Below, piece by piece: positions 6,837 through 14,605 of a stretch of 22,424 bases of DNA. The notes beneath the pieces were generated by a model, which had not been told where the DNA came from, ran no database searches, and saw only the letters and a list, made by a program, of their open reading frames with translations. Location of the stretch: positions 1 to 22,424 of the forward strand of contig JBDLRN010000089.1 in NCBI GenBank assembly GCA_039800005.1, in the 5' to 3' direction. Each line of letters begins with the position of its first letter. Position 1 is the stretch's first letter. The translations under genes were made by a program, and so were the position numbers. The DNA comes from Casp-actino8 sp039800005 (GTDB taxonomy: Bacteria > Actinomycetota > Acidimicrobiia > Acidimicrobiales > Ilumatobacteraceae).

Positions 6837-8372
6837 ATGCCCGCTTTCGCCACCGAACTCGCTCTCGAACGACCCGATGAAGTCGCCGTCCGCGATCCGC
6901 GGCGTACCTACGGCTGGGCGGCGGTCGGCGACATCCTCAATCGCACGGCGAACAACGCGCTGTCGGCCGACCTCGGACCCCGCCGACGCGTCGCCGTGTT
7001 CGCCGAGAACGCCGCCGAAACCGCCTTCGCGCATCTCGGGTGTCTGCTCGGTAGCGCGTCGACCGTTCCGGTCAACTTCCACCTGACCGCCGACGAGGCC
7101 GCCTACATCCTGGTCGACTCCGAATCACGATTGTTGTTCGTCGGACCCGAGACCTGTGAGCGGGGCGTGGCGGCGGCCGAGTTGGCGCGCGCCGAAGGGT
7201 CGTCCATCGAAGTCATCGGCTGGGACGTCGATGACCCGCGCGTCACACCGTGGTGCGAGTGGCTCGAACGTGGCGATCCGTCCGACCCGCCGCTCGACGT
7301 GAAGCCTCGCGCCAATCTGCTGTACACCTCGGGGACGACCGGGCGACCCAAGGGCACCGAACTGCCACCCACGATGTTCGCCGGTGGCGACACCATGGCC
7401 GAACACTTGGAAGGAATGAAGGCCAATCGCTTCGCGGCCTTCGGCACTCATCTGGTGGTGGGGCCGATGTACCACACGGGTCCGCTGAACGGCATGCGAC
7501 TCCTGGTGCGCGGCGTCCCGATGGTGATCCTCGCCAAGTTCGACGCCGAGAGGACGCTGCAGGCGATCCACGAACATCGCACGGAATCATCGGTGATGGT
7601 GCCAACTCACTTCGTGCGGCTTCTGGCGTTACCCGACGACATCAAGAAGAAGTACGACGTGTCGTCGATGAAGCTCGCCGCCCACACGGGTGCGTCGTGT
7701 CCGGTCGACATCAAGCGGGCGATGATCGAGTGGTGGGGGCCGATCTTCATCGACGCCTACGGCGCGACCGAGGTGGGCACCACGTGCCAGATCACGAGTC
7801 AGGAGTGGCTCGAACACCCGGGTTCGGTCGGACGACCGATCCCACCGTTCTCGGTGCGGGTGCTCGACGACGACGGCAACGACGTGCCAGTCGGTGTCGA
7901 AGGTCGTCTCTTCTTCGTCGACGCGACCGGTCGGGGCGTGATCTATCCGAACGATCCGGAAAAGACCAAGGCTGCCAACATCGCCCCCGGAGTGTTCACG
8001 CTCGGGGAGATCGGTTACGTCGATGCCGACGGATACGTGTTCATCACCGATCGCTTCTCCGACATGGTGGTGTCGGGCGGCGTGAACATCTATCCGGCCG
8101 AGGCCGAGCAGGTGCTCGTTCAACACCCCGCCGTGTTGGACGTGGCCTGTATCGGCGTGCCGCACGTCGAGATGGGCGAGGAGTTGAAGGCGCTCGTCAT
8201 GCTCCGCGACGGAGTCGCCACTCCCGACGAGACCGAGATCATCGGCTTCTGTCGTGAACGACTGAGCCACTACAAGTGTCCGCGTTCGGTCGAGTTCGTC
8301 GACGACCTCGGACGCAACACGATGGGCAAGATCAACAAGCGCAAGTTGCGCGCGCCGTACTGGGAGAAGTGA
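6837..8372 (+). CDS. Acyl-CoA synthetase / AMP-dependent ligase (ANL superfamily)
   Basis: A 511-residue adenylate-forming ligase that would join a carboxylic acid to CoA through an acyl-AMP. Motifs are the P-loop YTSGTTGRPKG (163-173), the YGATE motif (308-312), the hinge region TDRFSDMVVSGGVNIYP with Asp405, and the C-terminal GKINK with catalytic Lys498. All are intact and in order, and the length matches bacterial FadD-type or aromatic-acid ligases. The substrate is unknown. The crotonase-fold gene begins inside its stop codon (TGATG), which indicates co-translation and points to acid activation followed by side-chain processing. The start is set by the fit to the family and the -10 box six bases upstream. 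Confidence 0.94.
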   Translation: MPAFATELALERPDEVAVRDPRRTYGWAAVGDILNRTANNALSADLGPRRRVAVFAENAAETAFAHLGCLLGSASTVPVNFHLTADEAAYILVDSESRLLFVGPETCERGVAAAELARAEGSSIEVIGWDVDDPRVTPWCEWLERGDPSDPPLDVKPRANLLYTSGTTGRPKGTELPPTMFAGGDTMAEHLEGMKANRFAAFGTHLVVGPMYHTGPLNGMRLLVRGVPMVILAKFDAERTLQAIHEHRTESSVMVPTHFVRLLALPDDIKKKYDVSSMKLAAHTGASCPVDIKRAMIEWWGPIFIDAYGATEVGTTCQITSQEWLEHPGSVGRPIPPFSVRVLDDDGNDVPVGVEGRLFFVDATGRGVIYPNDPEKTKAANIAPGVFTLGEIGYVDADGYVFITDRFSDMVVSGGVNIYPAEAEQVLVQHPAVLDVACIGVPHVEMGEELKALVMLRDGVATPDETEIIGFCRERLSHYKCPRSVEFVDDLGRNTMGKINKRKLRAPYWEK

Positions 8373-9217
8373 TGTCCGAACCCGTGCTGATCGTCGACGA
8401 TCCGGCTCCCAAGGTGCGCCGACTCACCTTGAACCGCCCCGAAAAACGCAACGCTCTGAACGACGCGTTACGAGGCGCGCTCTTCGACGCGCTGCGCGCC
8501 GGTGACAAGGACAAGAACGTGTCGGTCATGATCGTCCGAGGCGCCGGCTCGTGTTTCTCGGCCGGTTACGACCTCGGCTCACCGAACACCGACGTCGAAC
8601 GCGCGAGTTCGTACGCCGACGGATGGTGGTCGCGGCACGTCGTCAACAACTGGTTCGAGATGTGGGACATGTCGACACCGATCATCGCCCAGGTGCACGG
8701 CTACTGCCTGGCCGGCGGGAGCGAACTCGCCACCGCCTGCGACCTCGTCTACGTGGCCCGTGACGCCAAGATCGGTTACCCGCCGGTACGCCTCATGTCC
8801 CCGCCCGACATGCAGTGGCAGACCTGGCTCATGGGTCTGCGACGAGGCATGGAGGCTCTGCTCACCGGTGACTCCATGTCGGGGGACGAGGCGGTGGCGG
8901 CCGGCTTCGCCAACCGCGCGTTCGACGTGGCCGACCTCGATGCCGAGGTGGTGGCTGTCGCCGAACGGGTGGCCAAGATCCCGGCCGATCTCCTGGCCCT
9001 CAACAAACGCGCCGCCCACCGAGCCATGGAAGCCATGGGAATCCGGGCCGGGATTCGAGCCACCGCCGAGATCCAGGCACTCGGATTCCATCAACGTTCG
9101 TCGAAGGAGTACATGTCGTCGTTCGCCACCAAGGGGGTGACGGCGGCCCTGACCGAACGGGACGCGGCCTTCGGCGACTACCGCGAATCGACACCTGACA
9201 AGCAAAACGACAAATAA
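8372..9217 (+). CDS. Enoyl-CoA hydratase/isomerase (crotonase) family protein
   Basis: A 281-residue crotonase-fold protein. It has the N-terminal LTLNRPEKRNALN signature, the first oxyanion-hole segment GSCFSAGYDL (59-68) and the second HGYCLAGGSELATACDL (109-125). Glu118 is at the position of the first catalytic Glu of rat mitochondrial hydratase (Glu144). The second catalytic Glu (Glu164) appears replaced: the matching segment reads IGYPPVRLM, with Pro138 in its place. A plain hydratase reaction is therefore doubtful; isomerase, C-C hydrolase or dehalogenase-type chemistry are alternatives. The ATG at 8372 overlaps the synthetase stop by one base, with GGGAG just upstream. An in-frame ATG at 8276 would place 32 non-conserved residues ahead of the domain and overlap the synthetase, so it was not used. 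Confidence 0.92.
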   Translation: MSEPVLIVDDPAPKVRRLTLNRPEKRNALNDALRGALFDALRAGDKDKNVSVMIVRGAGSCFSAGYDLGSPNTDVERASSYADGWWSRHVVNNWFEMWDMSTPIIAQVHGYCLAGGSELATACDLVYVARDAKIGYPPVRLMSPPDMQWQTWLMGLRRGMEALLTGDSMSGDEAVAAGFANRAFDVADLDAEVVAVAERVAKIPADLLALNKRAAHRAMEAMGIRAGIRATAEIQALGFHQRSSKEYMSSFATKGVTAALTERDAAFGDYRESTPDKQNDK

Positions 9218-9219
9218 CC

Positions 9220-9240
9220 CACGGTCCGAAAAAGGACGTG
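9220..9240 (+). terminator. Weak hairpin after the crotonase gene, possible terminator
   Basis: CAC-G-GTCC and GGAC-GTG pair around a GAAAAA loop, giving seven pairs with one bulged G, three bases after the TAA at 9217. There is no T tract. Partial termination is possible; it could be chance. Confidence 0.3.
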
Positions 9241-9272
9241 ACTTCCGTTACTGACCTGTTGATCAATTCTGC

Positions 9273-9278
9273 TAGAAC
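9273..9278 (+). promoter_or_regulatory. Possible -10 box (TAGAAC) for the ABC importer genes
   Basis: TAGAAC (9273-9278) lies 54 bases before the GTG at 9333, in the 115-base gap after the crotonase gene. A TTACTG at 9248-9253 could be a -35 but the spacing of 19 is wide. This gap is the natural place for a promoter because the operon begins here. Confidence 0.35.
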
Positions 9279-9332
9279 GGCTGATCGGGGGTCGGGCACT
9301 TGGCCCCCTCATCGACCAATCAGGGGGAGAAC

Positions 9333-10754
9333 GTGACAAATCGTCTGAAGAGCCGCCGGGCGGCTCTTGCCATGGTGGCGGCACTCGGAGTGTTCGCCGC
9401 TGCATGTAGTGAAGACAGTGGTGGGACCGATGCGCCGACCACCGAGGCGCCGAGCACCGATGCGCCGAGCACCGAGGCACCGAGTGGAAGCGATGCGCCC
9501 ACGACCGAGGCGCCGGCCGGTGAACTTCCGGTGTCGCAGACCACCATCGACACCGCCCTCGCGTACACCGGTGGACCCGGTGGTGCCACGAGTGGTGATC
9601 CGATCAAGATCGGCTACGTGAACGCCGACGAAGGAACGCCGGCCTGGCCGGAGGCGTCGTTCGGCATCGACGCCGGCGTGTGGCTGGCCAACAACTTCCT
9701 CGGCGGAGTCGGCGGCCGTCCGATCGAACTCGTGAAGTGCAACGTGGCCAAGGAAGAGGACGGTCAGGCCTGCGCCCAGCAGATGTTGGCCGATGCCGAC
9801 ATCCAGGCCGTGATCACCGGTGCCTACGCGGTCGGCAACCAGCCGCTGCTCGACACGCTGGCCGGTCAGAAGCCGGTGTTCATCGGCAACCCGGTCACCA
9901 CTCCCGAATTCCTGGCCACTGACGGCATCGCCTACACCCCGGGTGTGCCGGGCGTCATCGGTGGCCTCGCGGTCTTCGCTGCGAAGTTCCTCGGTGAGAT
10001 CGAAGGGCGCGAGATCGCCAAGGTCGCCGCGGTCTACAACGACAACGCGGCCGGTGTCGCGTCGTTCGAGAGCTTCATCAAGCCGATCATCTCGGGCTTC
10101 GGCCTCGAAGTCACCGGCGTCTCCGTGCCCGACACCGCGGGTCCGACCGAGATGGCCACGGCCATTCAGGCCGCCGGGGCCGACACGGCCGACGTCTTCA
10201 TTCCTCTCGTTCAGGTGCAGGGTTGCATCGGTATCTACGAGGCGCTGAAGACGCTCGAGATCGACACGGCCGTCGTGACGACCGGACTCTGCTTCGGTGT
10301 CCCGATGCAGGATCACCTCGCCGAGACCGGCGCCGAGGGCAATCTGCCCGACGGCTGGTACTTCGGCGGCTACGGCTTCGCCTACGAAATCCCCGGTGAC
10401 CCGTCGACCGATGCCTACATCGACACCGCTCTGGCTTGGGGTCGCGAGAACGGCGACGACAGCCCGAACTACACCGGCTTCGGTGGTCCGACCTTCGGAA
10501 CGTTCCTGACCGTGCTCAAGTTCATGAACGGCGGAGCGACCGACTCGGCGGCACTGCGTGAGGCCGGCAAGGCCTTCACCGGTCCGATGTGGGCCGTGGC
10601 GGGTGATATGACCTGCGGAGCCAGTCCGATCTTCCCGTCGTTGTGCGGCAACGAGATCGGTATCCAGCAGCAGCAGGGCACGTCGTACGTGTCGGTGATG
10701 GACGGCTACAACGGCAAGGCCATCAATCCGAACAAGGAACTGGCCGCCGGCTGA
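9333..10754 (+). CDS. ABC transporter substrate-binding lipoprotein (branched-chain amino acid / HAAT type)
   Basis: A 473-residue exported lipoprotein. The N-terminus has positive residues (NRLKSRR), a hydrophobic stretch (ALAMVAALGV) and a lipobox FAAAC with the lipidated Cys25. A Thr/Ser-(Asp/Glu)-Ala-Pro repeat linker of about 30 residues follows. The mature domain begins near residue 90 (GDPIKIGYVNADEG) and has the periplasmic-binding type-1 order of the LivK/HAAT family, with FGIDAGVWLANNFLGGVGGRPIELV and a late TSYVSVMDGYNGKAINPNKEL. Ligand specificity is not readable: in actinomycetes such systems also import aromatic acids, amides or other carboxylates. The GTG at 9333 has GGGGGAG just upstream; a TTG at 9300 would add 11 residues ahead of the signal peptide and is less likely. 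Confidence 0.93.
   Translation: MTNRLKSRRAALAMVAALGVFAAACSEDSGGTDAPTTEAPSTDAPSTEAPSGSDAPTTEAPAGELPVSQTTIDTALAYTGGPGGATSGDPIKIGYVNADEGTPAWPEASFGIDAGVWLANNFLGGVGGRPIELVKCNVAKEEDGQACAQQMLADADIQAVITGAYAVGNQPLLDTLAGQKPVFIGNPVTTPEFLATDGIAYTPGVPGVIGGLAVFAAKFLGEIEGREIAKVAAVYNDNAAGVASFESFIKPIISGFGLEVTGVSVPDTAGPTEMATAIQAAGADTADVFIPLVQVQGCIGIYEALKTLEIDTAVVTTGLCFGVPMQDHLAETGAEGNLPDGWYFGGYGFAYEIPGDPSTDAYIDTALAWGRENGDDSPNYTGFGGPTFGTFLTVLKFMNGGATDSAALREAGKAFTGPMWAVAGDMTCGASPIFPSLCGNEIGIQQQQGTSYVSVMDGYNGKAINPNKELAAG
9426..9518 (+). repeat. 15-bp in-frame tandem repeat coding an acidic Ala-Pro linker
   Basis: Four near-identical 15-base units (ACC GAT/GAG GCG CCG A-C-C or A-G-C) run from 9426 to 9485. Two degenerate units follow, one with a three-base insertion. 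They encode TDAPT, TEAPS, TDAPS, TEAPS, GSDAPT and TEAPA, alternating Asp and Glu. The linker lies between the lipid-anchored Cys and the binding domain and would hold that domain away from the membrane or through the cell wall. Confidence 0.9.
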
Positions 10755-10780
10755 TCCGTCGGTCGTCGTAAACAACGTCA

Positions 10781-10814
10781 CGGAGGGTGCGGGGAGTCGT
10801 CCCCGCACCCTCCG
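10781..10814 (+). terminator. Strong intergenic hairpin (terminator or attenuator)
   Basis: The arm CGGAGGGTGCGGGGA (10781-10795) pairs perfectly with 10800-10814 around a GTCG loop: a 15-bp, very GC-rich stem. It begins 26 bases after the binding-protein stop. No T tract follows, as is common for GC-rich actinobacteria. Placed between the binding-protein gene and the permease gene, it would lower read-through or protect the upstream mRNA 3' end, so that binding protein is made in excess. Confidence 0.85.
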
Positions 10815-10872
10815 CACATTCCAGTCGGCGGAATCTGGGGGATGACCGTCGAGTCGTCGGGGGAGTCACTGC

Positions 10873-13092
10873 ATGGAGCAATCGCTCAAGCCCTTCATGA
10901 GGTACCGGAAGACACTCATCGGTGTCGTGGTCCTCGTGGCATCGTTCGCCGTCTTGTACGCATGGGACGCCCGTCAATTGGGTCCGATGTTCTCGAACGT
11001 CGGAACCGGTGCACTGATCGCGGCGATCGCCATCGGCGTCGTGCTCACCTATCGGGGATCCGGGGTCGTCAACTTCGCCAACGGCGTGGTGTCGATCTTC
11101 GTGGCCTATTGGTACTACGGATTGAAGATGGAGGGCCGGTTCTACGTCCCGCCGTTGCCCAATCCTCTCGTTCTGATCGAGATTCCCGTCAATTGGTTTC
11201 GTGAGGACGGCGACTATCTCGATCTGCCCAACTGGCCGACCTCGATCGATCTGCCCGGTGATCGGCTGACCACGGCATCGGCCGTGGTCGTCGCGATTCT
11301 GGTCGCGATCCTGCTCGGCCTCTTCCTGCACTTCGCCATCTTCAAGCCGCTGCGCAACGCGCCGGTGCTCGCCAAGGTCGTGACCACGGTCGGCCTCTTC
11401 GTGGTGCTGCAGGAGTTCATCCGGCTCCGATTCGGTGAGACGGTGAAGACCGGTGTGCAGTTCCCGCTCCCGTCGGGCAAGGTCGACCTGCCCGGAGAAT
11501 TCGGAGTCGTTCCGAACAACCAGCTCACTCTGGTCGTGGTCGTGTCACTGATCGCCGCTTCGTTGTGGGGTCTCTTCAAGTACACGCGTTTCGGTCTGGC
11601 AACTCGTGCGGCATCGGAGAACGAGAAGGGGGCCATCGTCCTCGGTTTCTCGCCCGACTTCCTGGCCGGAGCCAATTGGGTGTTGTCGACCGTCGTCGCC
11701 GGATTGCTCGGCATCCTGGCCGCGCCCATCACCAACCTCGACACCATCACCGTGCCGTTGTTGATCGTTCCGGCCCTCGGTGCGGCGCTGCTCGCCAACT
11801 TCACGTCGTTCGGCGTCACGGTGGGGGCGGGCATCGGAATCGCCATGCTGCAAGGCTGGGTGCAGTACCAGGGTGCTCAGTCGTGGTACCCGAAGGGAGT
11901 ACTTCCGGCCGCCGGCCTGGCGCAGGCCTTGCCGTTCTTCGTCATCGTCGTCGCGATGTTCGTGCGCGGCAAGTCACTTCCCGTTCGTGGAGCGATCGCA
12001 GTCGGCCGGATGCCGTTCGCCAGCGCGCCGAAGCACGTCCTGCGATTCACGCTGGTCGGAGTGGCGGCCGTTCTCGTGTTGCTGTTCGGATTCGACTACG
12101 ACTGGCGCCAATCGACGATCAACACGTTGGTCGCGATCGCGATCGCCCTGTCGTTCGTGGTGCTGGTGGGATTCGTGGGTCAGATCTCGCTCGCTCAGAT
12201 GACGATCGCCGGCACGGCCGGCTTCTTCATGTCGAAGTACTTCTCGAGCCTTCCGTTCCCGATCGCCCCTCTGGTCGGAGCGATCGTGGCGGCCGCTTTC
12301 GGCATGATCGTGGCCGTGCCCGCACTTCGCGTTCGAGGAGTCAACCTGGCGGTCATCACGTTGGCGGCCGCGGTGGCCATCGAGCAGTTGATCTTCAAGA
12401 ACAAGACGTTCGCCGGTCTCACGGGAGCTCTGGTGGTCGATCCGCCCGAGATCGGCGGCAAGAACTTCGGACCCAACAACACGGCGCTCAAGGTGTTCGG
12501 CCTGAAAGGGCGCGACGACGTGCCACCGAACGTGTGGTTCGGCGTCATCTGCCTCGTGTTCGTCGTCCTGCTCTGTCTGATCGTCGTCAGCGTTCGACGC
12601 TCGGCGACCGGCCGTCAGTTCCTCGCCGTCCGCTCGAACGAGCGAGCGGCGGCCGCAGCCGGAATCGACGTGGCGCGCACCAAGGTGTTGGCGTTCGGTC
12701 TGGCGGCGTTCATCGCCGGTATCGGCGGAGCCCTCTCGGGTTATCGGTTCGGATCGGTGACGTCCCAGTACTTCGGAGCCTTCGCGTCACTGAGTTTCCT
12801 CACCTTCGCCTATCTGGGCGGCATTGCATCGGTGTCGGGAGCGGTCATCGCCGGATTGCTCGCCCCCAACGGGATCGGCTTCAACTTCATGGAGAACATC
12901 CTTCACCTCGATCAGCGCTACGCGATCATGATCGGCGGCATCGGGCTCATCATCACTGCGGTACAGAATCCCGAGGGTCTCGCGGGAGCGTCGCGATTGT
13001 TGAAGCAGAAGAAGATCGACAAGGCGATACGCAAAGCGGCCCTCGCCGAGCGAAGTACAGTGGGGGCGACCCAGGGGGAGGGTTCGGCATGA
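10873..13092 (+). CDS. Fused ABC importer permease (LivH-LivM in one chain)
   Basis: A 739-residue polytopic membrane protein carrying both permease halves that are usually separate in HAAT importers. The LivH half covers about residues 14-365, with the permease loop YTRFGLATRAASENEKGAIVLGF near 237-259. The LivM half covers about 385-705, with GFVGQISLAQ near 433-442 and its loop SATGRQFLAVRSNERAAAAAGID near 577-599. A positively charged junction (VRGKSLPVRG, 364-373) separates them, and a soluble Lys/Arg-rich tail closes the protein. The ATG at 10873 has GGGGAG about eight bases upstream. Its stop overlaps the ATG of livG as ATGA. It would form the whole membrane channel with LivG and LivF on the cytoplasmic face. 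Confidence 0.93.
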   Translation: MEQSLKPFMRYRKTLIGVVVLVASFAVLYAWDARQLGPMFSNVGTGALIAAIAIGVVLTYRGSGVVNFANGVVSIFVAYWYYGLKMEGRFYVPPLPNPLVLIEIPVNWFREDGDYLDLPNWPTSIDLPGDRLTTASAVVVAILVAILLGLFLHFAIFKPLRNAPVLAKVVTTVGLFVVLQEFIRLRFGETVKTGVQFPLPSGKVDLPGEFGVVPNNQLTLVVVVSLIAASLWGLFKYTRFGLATRAASENEKGAIVLGFSPDFLAGANWVLSTVVAGLLGILAAPITNLDTITVPLLIVPALGAALLANFTSFGVTVGAGIGIAMLQGWVQYQGAQSWYPKGVLPAAGLAQALPFFVIVVAMFVRGKSLPVRGAIAVGRMPFASAPKHVLRFTLVGVAAVLVLLFGFDYDWRQSTINTLVAIAIALSFVVLVGFVGQISLAQMTIAGTAGFFMSKYFSSLPFPIAPLVGAIVAAAFGMIVAVPALRVRGVNLAVITLAAAVAIEQLIFKNKTFAGLTGALVVDPPEIGGKNFGPNNTALKVFGLKGRDDVPPNVWFGVICLVFVVLLCLIVVSVRRSATGRQFLAVRSNERAAAAAGIDVARTKVLAFGLAAFIAGIGGALSGYRFGSVTSQYFGAFASLSFLTFAYLGGIASVSGAVIAGLLAPNGIGFNFMENILHLDQRYAIMIGGIGLIITAVQNPEGLAGASRLLKQKKIDKAIRKAALAERSTVGATQGEGSA

Positions 13093-13841
13093 GTCTGCTC
13101 AAGACATCGGGAATGTCGGTCACGTTCGGTGGTCTTCGGGCTGTCAACGACGTCGACCTCACCGTCGAGAAGGGCAAGTTGGTCGGCCTGATCGGGCCCA
13201 ACGGTGCCGGAAAGACCACCTTCATCGACGGCATCACCGGTTTCGTTCCCACGACCGGCCGGATCGAGTTCGACGGACGCGACATCACGTCGATGCCCGT
13301 GCACAAGCGAGCCCGACTCGGCCTCGGTCGCACCTGGCAATCGCTCGAGTTGTTCGACGATCTCACCATCGAGGAGAACGTGCAGGTCGCCTCCGAACGG
13401 CAGAGCACGAAGAATTTCCTGCTCGATCTGGTGCGCCCCAATCGTGAGCGCGATCGATCCGGCGTCGACTTCGCTTTCGACGTCCTGGGTATCGGCGATC
13501 TGGCCAAGAAGTATCCCAACGAGATCAGCCAGGGCCAGCGCAAGCTGGTGTCGGCCGCGCGTGCTCTGGCGGCCCGCCCGGAACTGGTGTGCATGGACGA
13601 GCCGGCCGCCGGACTCGACACCGCCGAGTCGCAGGAGTTGGGGAAGCGGCTGCGGCAGATCATCGACGCCGGGATCACCATCTTCCTGGTCGACCACGAC
13701 ATGGGCCTGGTGCTCGACGTGTGCGACTACATCTACGTGATCGAGTTCGGGGTCAAGATCGCCGAGGGCACCCCCGAACAAGTGAAGCGCGACCCCAAGG
13801 TCATCGAGGCCTACCTCGGCAGCAGCGCGAAGGAGTCCTGA
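13089..13841 (+). CDS. livG: ABC importer ATP-binding protein LivG
   Basis: A 250-residue ABC ATPase of the branched-chain amino acid importer type. Walker A is GPNGAGKTT (36-44), the signature ISQGQRK (146-152) is a variant of LSxGQ, Walker B is LVCMDEP (167-172) and the switch is His203 (LVDHDM). The AAGLD D-loop follows Walker B. The insertion after RTWQSLELFDDLTIEENV is typical of LivG, which is larger than LivF. The start overlaps the permease stop by four bases. It couples ATP hydrolysis to transport together with the fused permease and LivF. Confidence 0.94.
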   Translation: MSLLKTSGMSVTFGGLRAVNDVDLTVEKGKLVGLIGPNGAGKTTFIDGITGFVPTTGRIEFDGRDITSMPVHKRARLGLGRTWQSLELFDDLTIEENVQVASERQSTKNFLLDLVRPNRERDRSGVDFAFDVLGIGDLAKKYPNEISQGQRKLVSAARALAARPELVCMDEPAAGLDTAESQELGKRLRQIIDAGITIFLVDHDMGLVLDVCDYIYVIEFGVKIAEGTPEQVKRDPKVIEAYLGSSAKES

Positions 13842-13842
13842 C

Positions 13843-14550
13843 ATGAGCGCACTTCTCGAGATCCAGAACCTCAACACCGGCTACAACGGAGTGTCGGTCG
13901 TTCGAGGGTTGAACGTCCACGTGAACGAGGGTGAAGTGGTCGCGTTGCTCGGACCGAACGGCGCCGGGAAGACCACCACCTTGCTCACGGTGTCGGGCCT
14001 GGTGCCGATCATCTCCGGCGATGTGAAGGTCTTCGGCAAGAGCGTGAAGGGTCGTCGTCCTCATCTGATCGCGCGGGACGGACTCGCTCACGTTCCCGAG
14101 GGCCGTTCGCTCTTCTATCAGCTCACCGTGGCCGAGAATCTTCGCCTCGGCGCGGCCAAGGGTTCGGCCGACCTGAAGAAGGCCTTGGGCTACTTCCCGG
14201 CTCTCGAAGCGATTCTCGATCGCCGAGCGGGGTTGTTGTCGGGTGGAGAACAGCAGATGCTGGCCATGGCCCGTGCTCTCACCACGAGTCCGAAGTTGCT
14301 CATGGTCGACGAGATGAGTCTCGGTCTGGCGCCGATCATCGTCGAGCGCCTGTTGCCGATCCTGCGGCAGATCGCCGACGAGACCGGCGCGGGTGTGCTG
14401 CTCGTGGAGCAGCACGTGCACATGGCGCTCGAAGTGGCCGATCGGGCCTACGTCCTCAGCCACGGCGAGTTGGCCATGGAAGGCGATGCGGCCGAACTGG
14501 CCAAGGACCGCAGCCTCATCGAGGCCTCCTACCTCGGCGAAGGCCACTGA
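13843..14550 (+). CDS. livF: ABC importer ATP-binding protein LivF
   Basis: A 235-residue ABC ATPase. Walker A is GPNGAGKTT (37-45), the Q-loop region lies before VPEGRSLFYQLTVAENL, which is a LivF hallmark, the signature is LSGGEQQ (132-138), Walker B is LLMVDE (152-157), MSLGLAP follows, and the switch His191 is in LVEQH. AAGGAG seven bases before the ATG sits within the end of livG, with one base between stop and start. It forms the second nucleotide-binding domain of the importer and is the last gene of the operon, ending 55 bases before the stop of the convergent epoxide-hydrolase-like gene. Confidence 0.94.
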   Translation: MSALLEIQNLNTGYNGVSVVRGLNVHVNEGEVVALLGPNGAGKTTTLLTVSGLVPIISGDVKVFGKSVKGRRPHLIARDGLAHVPEGRSLFYQLTVAENLRLGAAKGSADLKKALGYFPALEAILDRRAGLLSGGEQQMLAMARALTTSPKLLMVDEMSLGLAPIIVERLLPILRQIADETGAGVLLVEQHVHMALEVADRAYVLSHGELAMEGDAAELAKDRSLIEASYLGEGH

Positions 14551-14560
14551 CCGGTGTTCT

Positions 14561-14588
14561 GGTGAGAAATATTCACCGTATGGGTGAA
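14561..14588. terminator. Possible bidirectional hairpin between convergent operons
   Basis: GGTGA (14561-14565) can pair with TCACC (14573-14577), and TTCACC (14572-14577) can instead pair with GGTGAA (14583-14588). The two small stems exclude each other. They lie in the 55-base gap between the importer operon and the opposing Mo-enzyme operon. The stems are short, so a terminator role is tentative. Confidence 0.3.
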
Positions 14589-14605
14589 GTTCCCGCGCCA
14601 GATTC

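Noticed and set aside
9300..9332. TTG at 9300 as the start of the binding protein
   Set aside because: It would place 11 polar residues ahead of the signal peptide, while GTG 9333 has a good GGGGGAG ribosome site and a standard lipoprotein signal.
9426..9518. CRISPR-like or regulatory direct repeats
   Set aside because: Units are contiguous, 15 bases, in frame and encode a Pro/Ala linker; there are no spacers.
9309..10817. Minus-strand 502-codon open frame opposite the binding-protein gene
   Set aside because: It lacks any motif and mirrors the codon bias of a lipoprotein gene with a clear signal peptide and domain.
11565..13088. Plus-strand frame running into livG from far upstream, suggesting a large fusion ATPase
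   Set aside because: The upstream part is the out-of-frame shadow of the permease and reads as Arg-rich nonsense. The ABC domain begins at ATG 13089 overlapping the permease stop.
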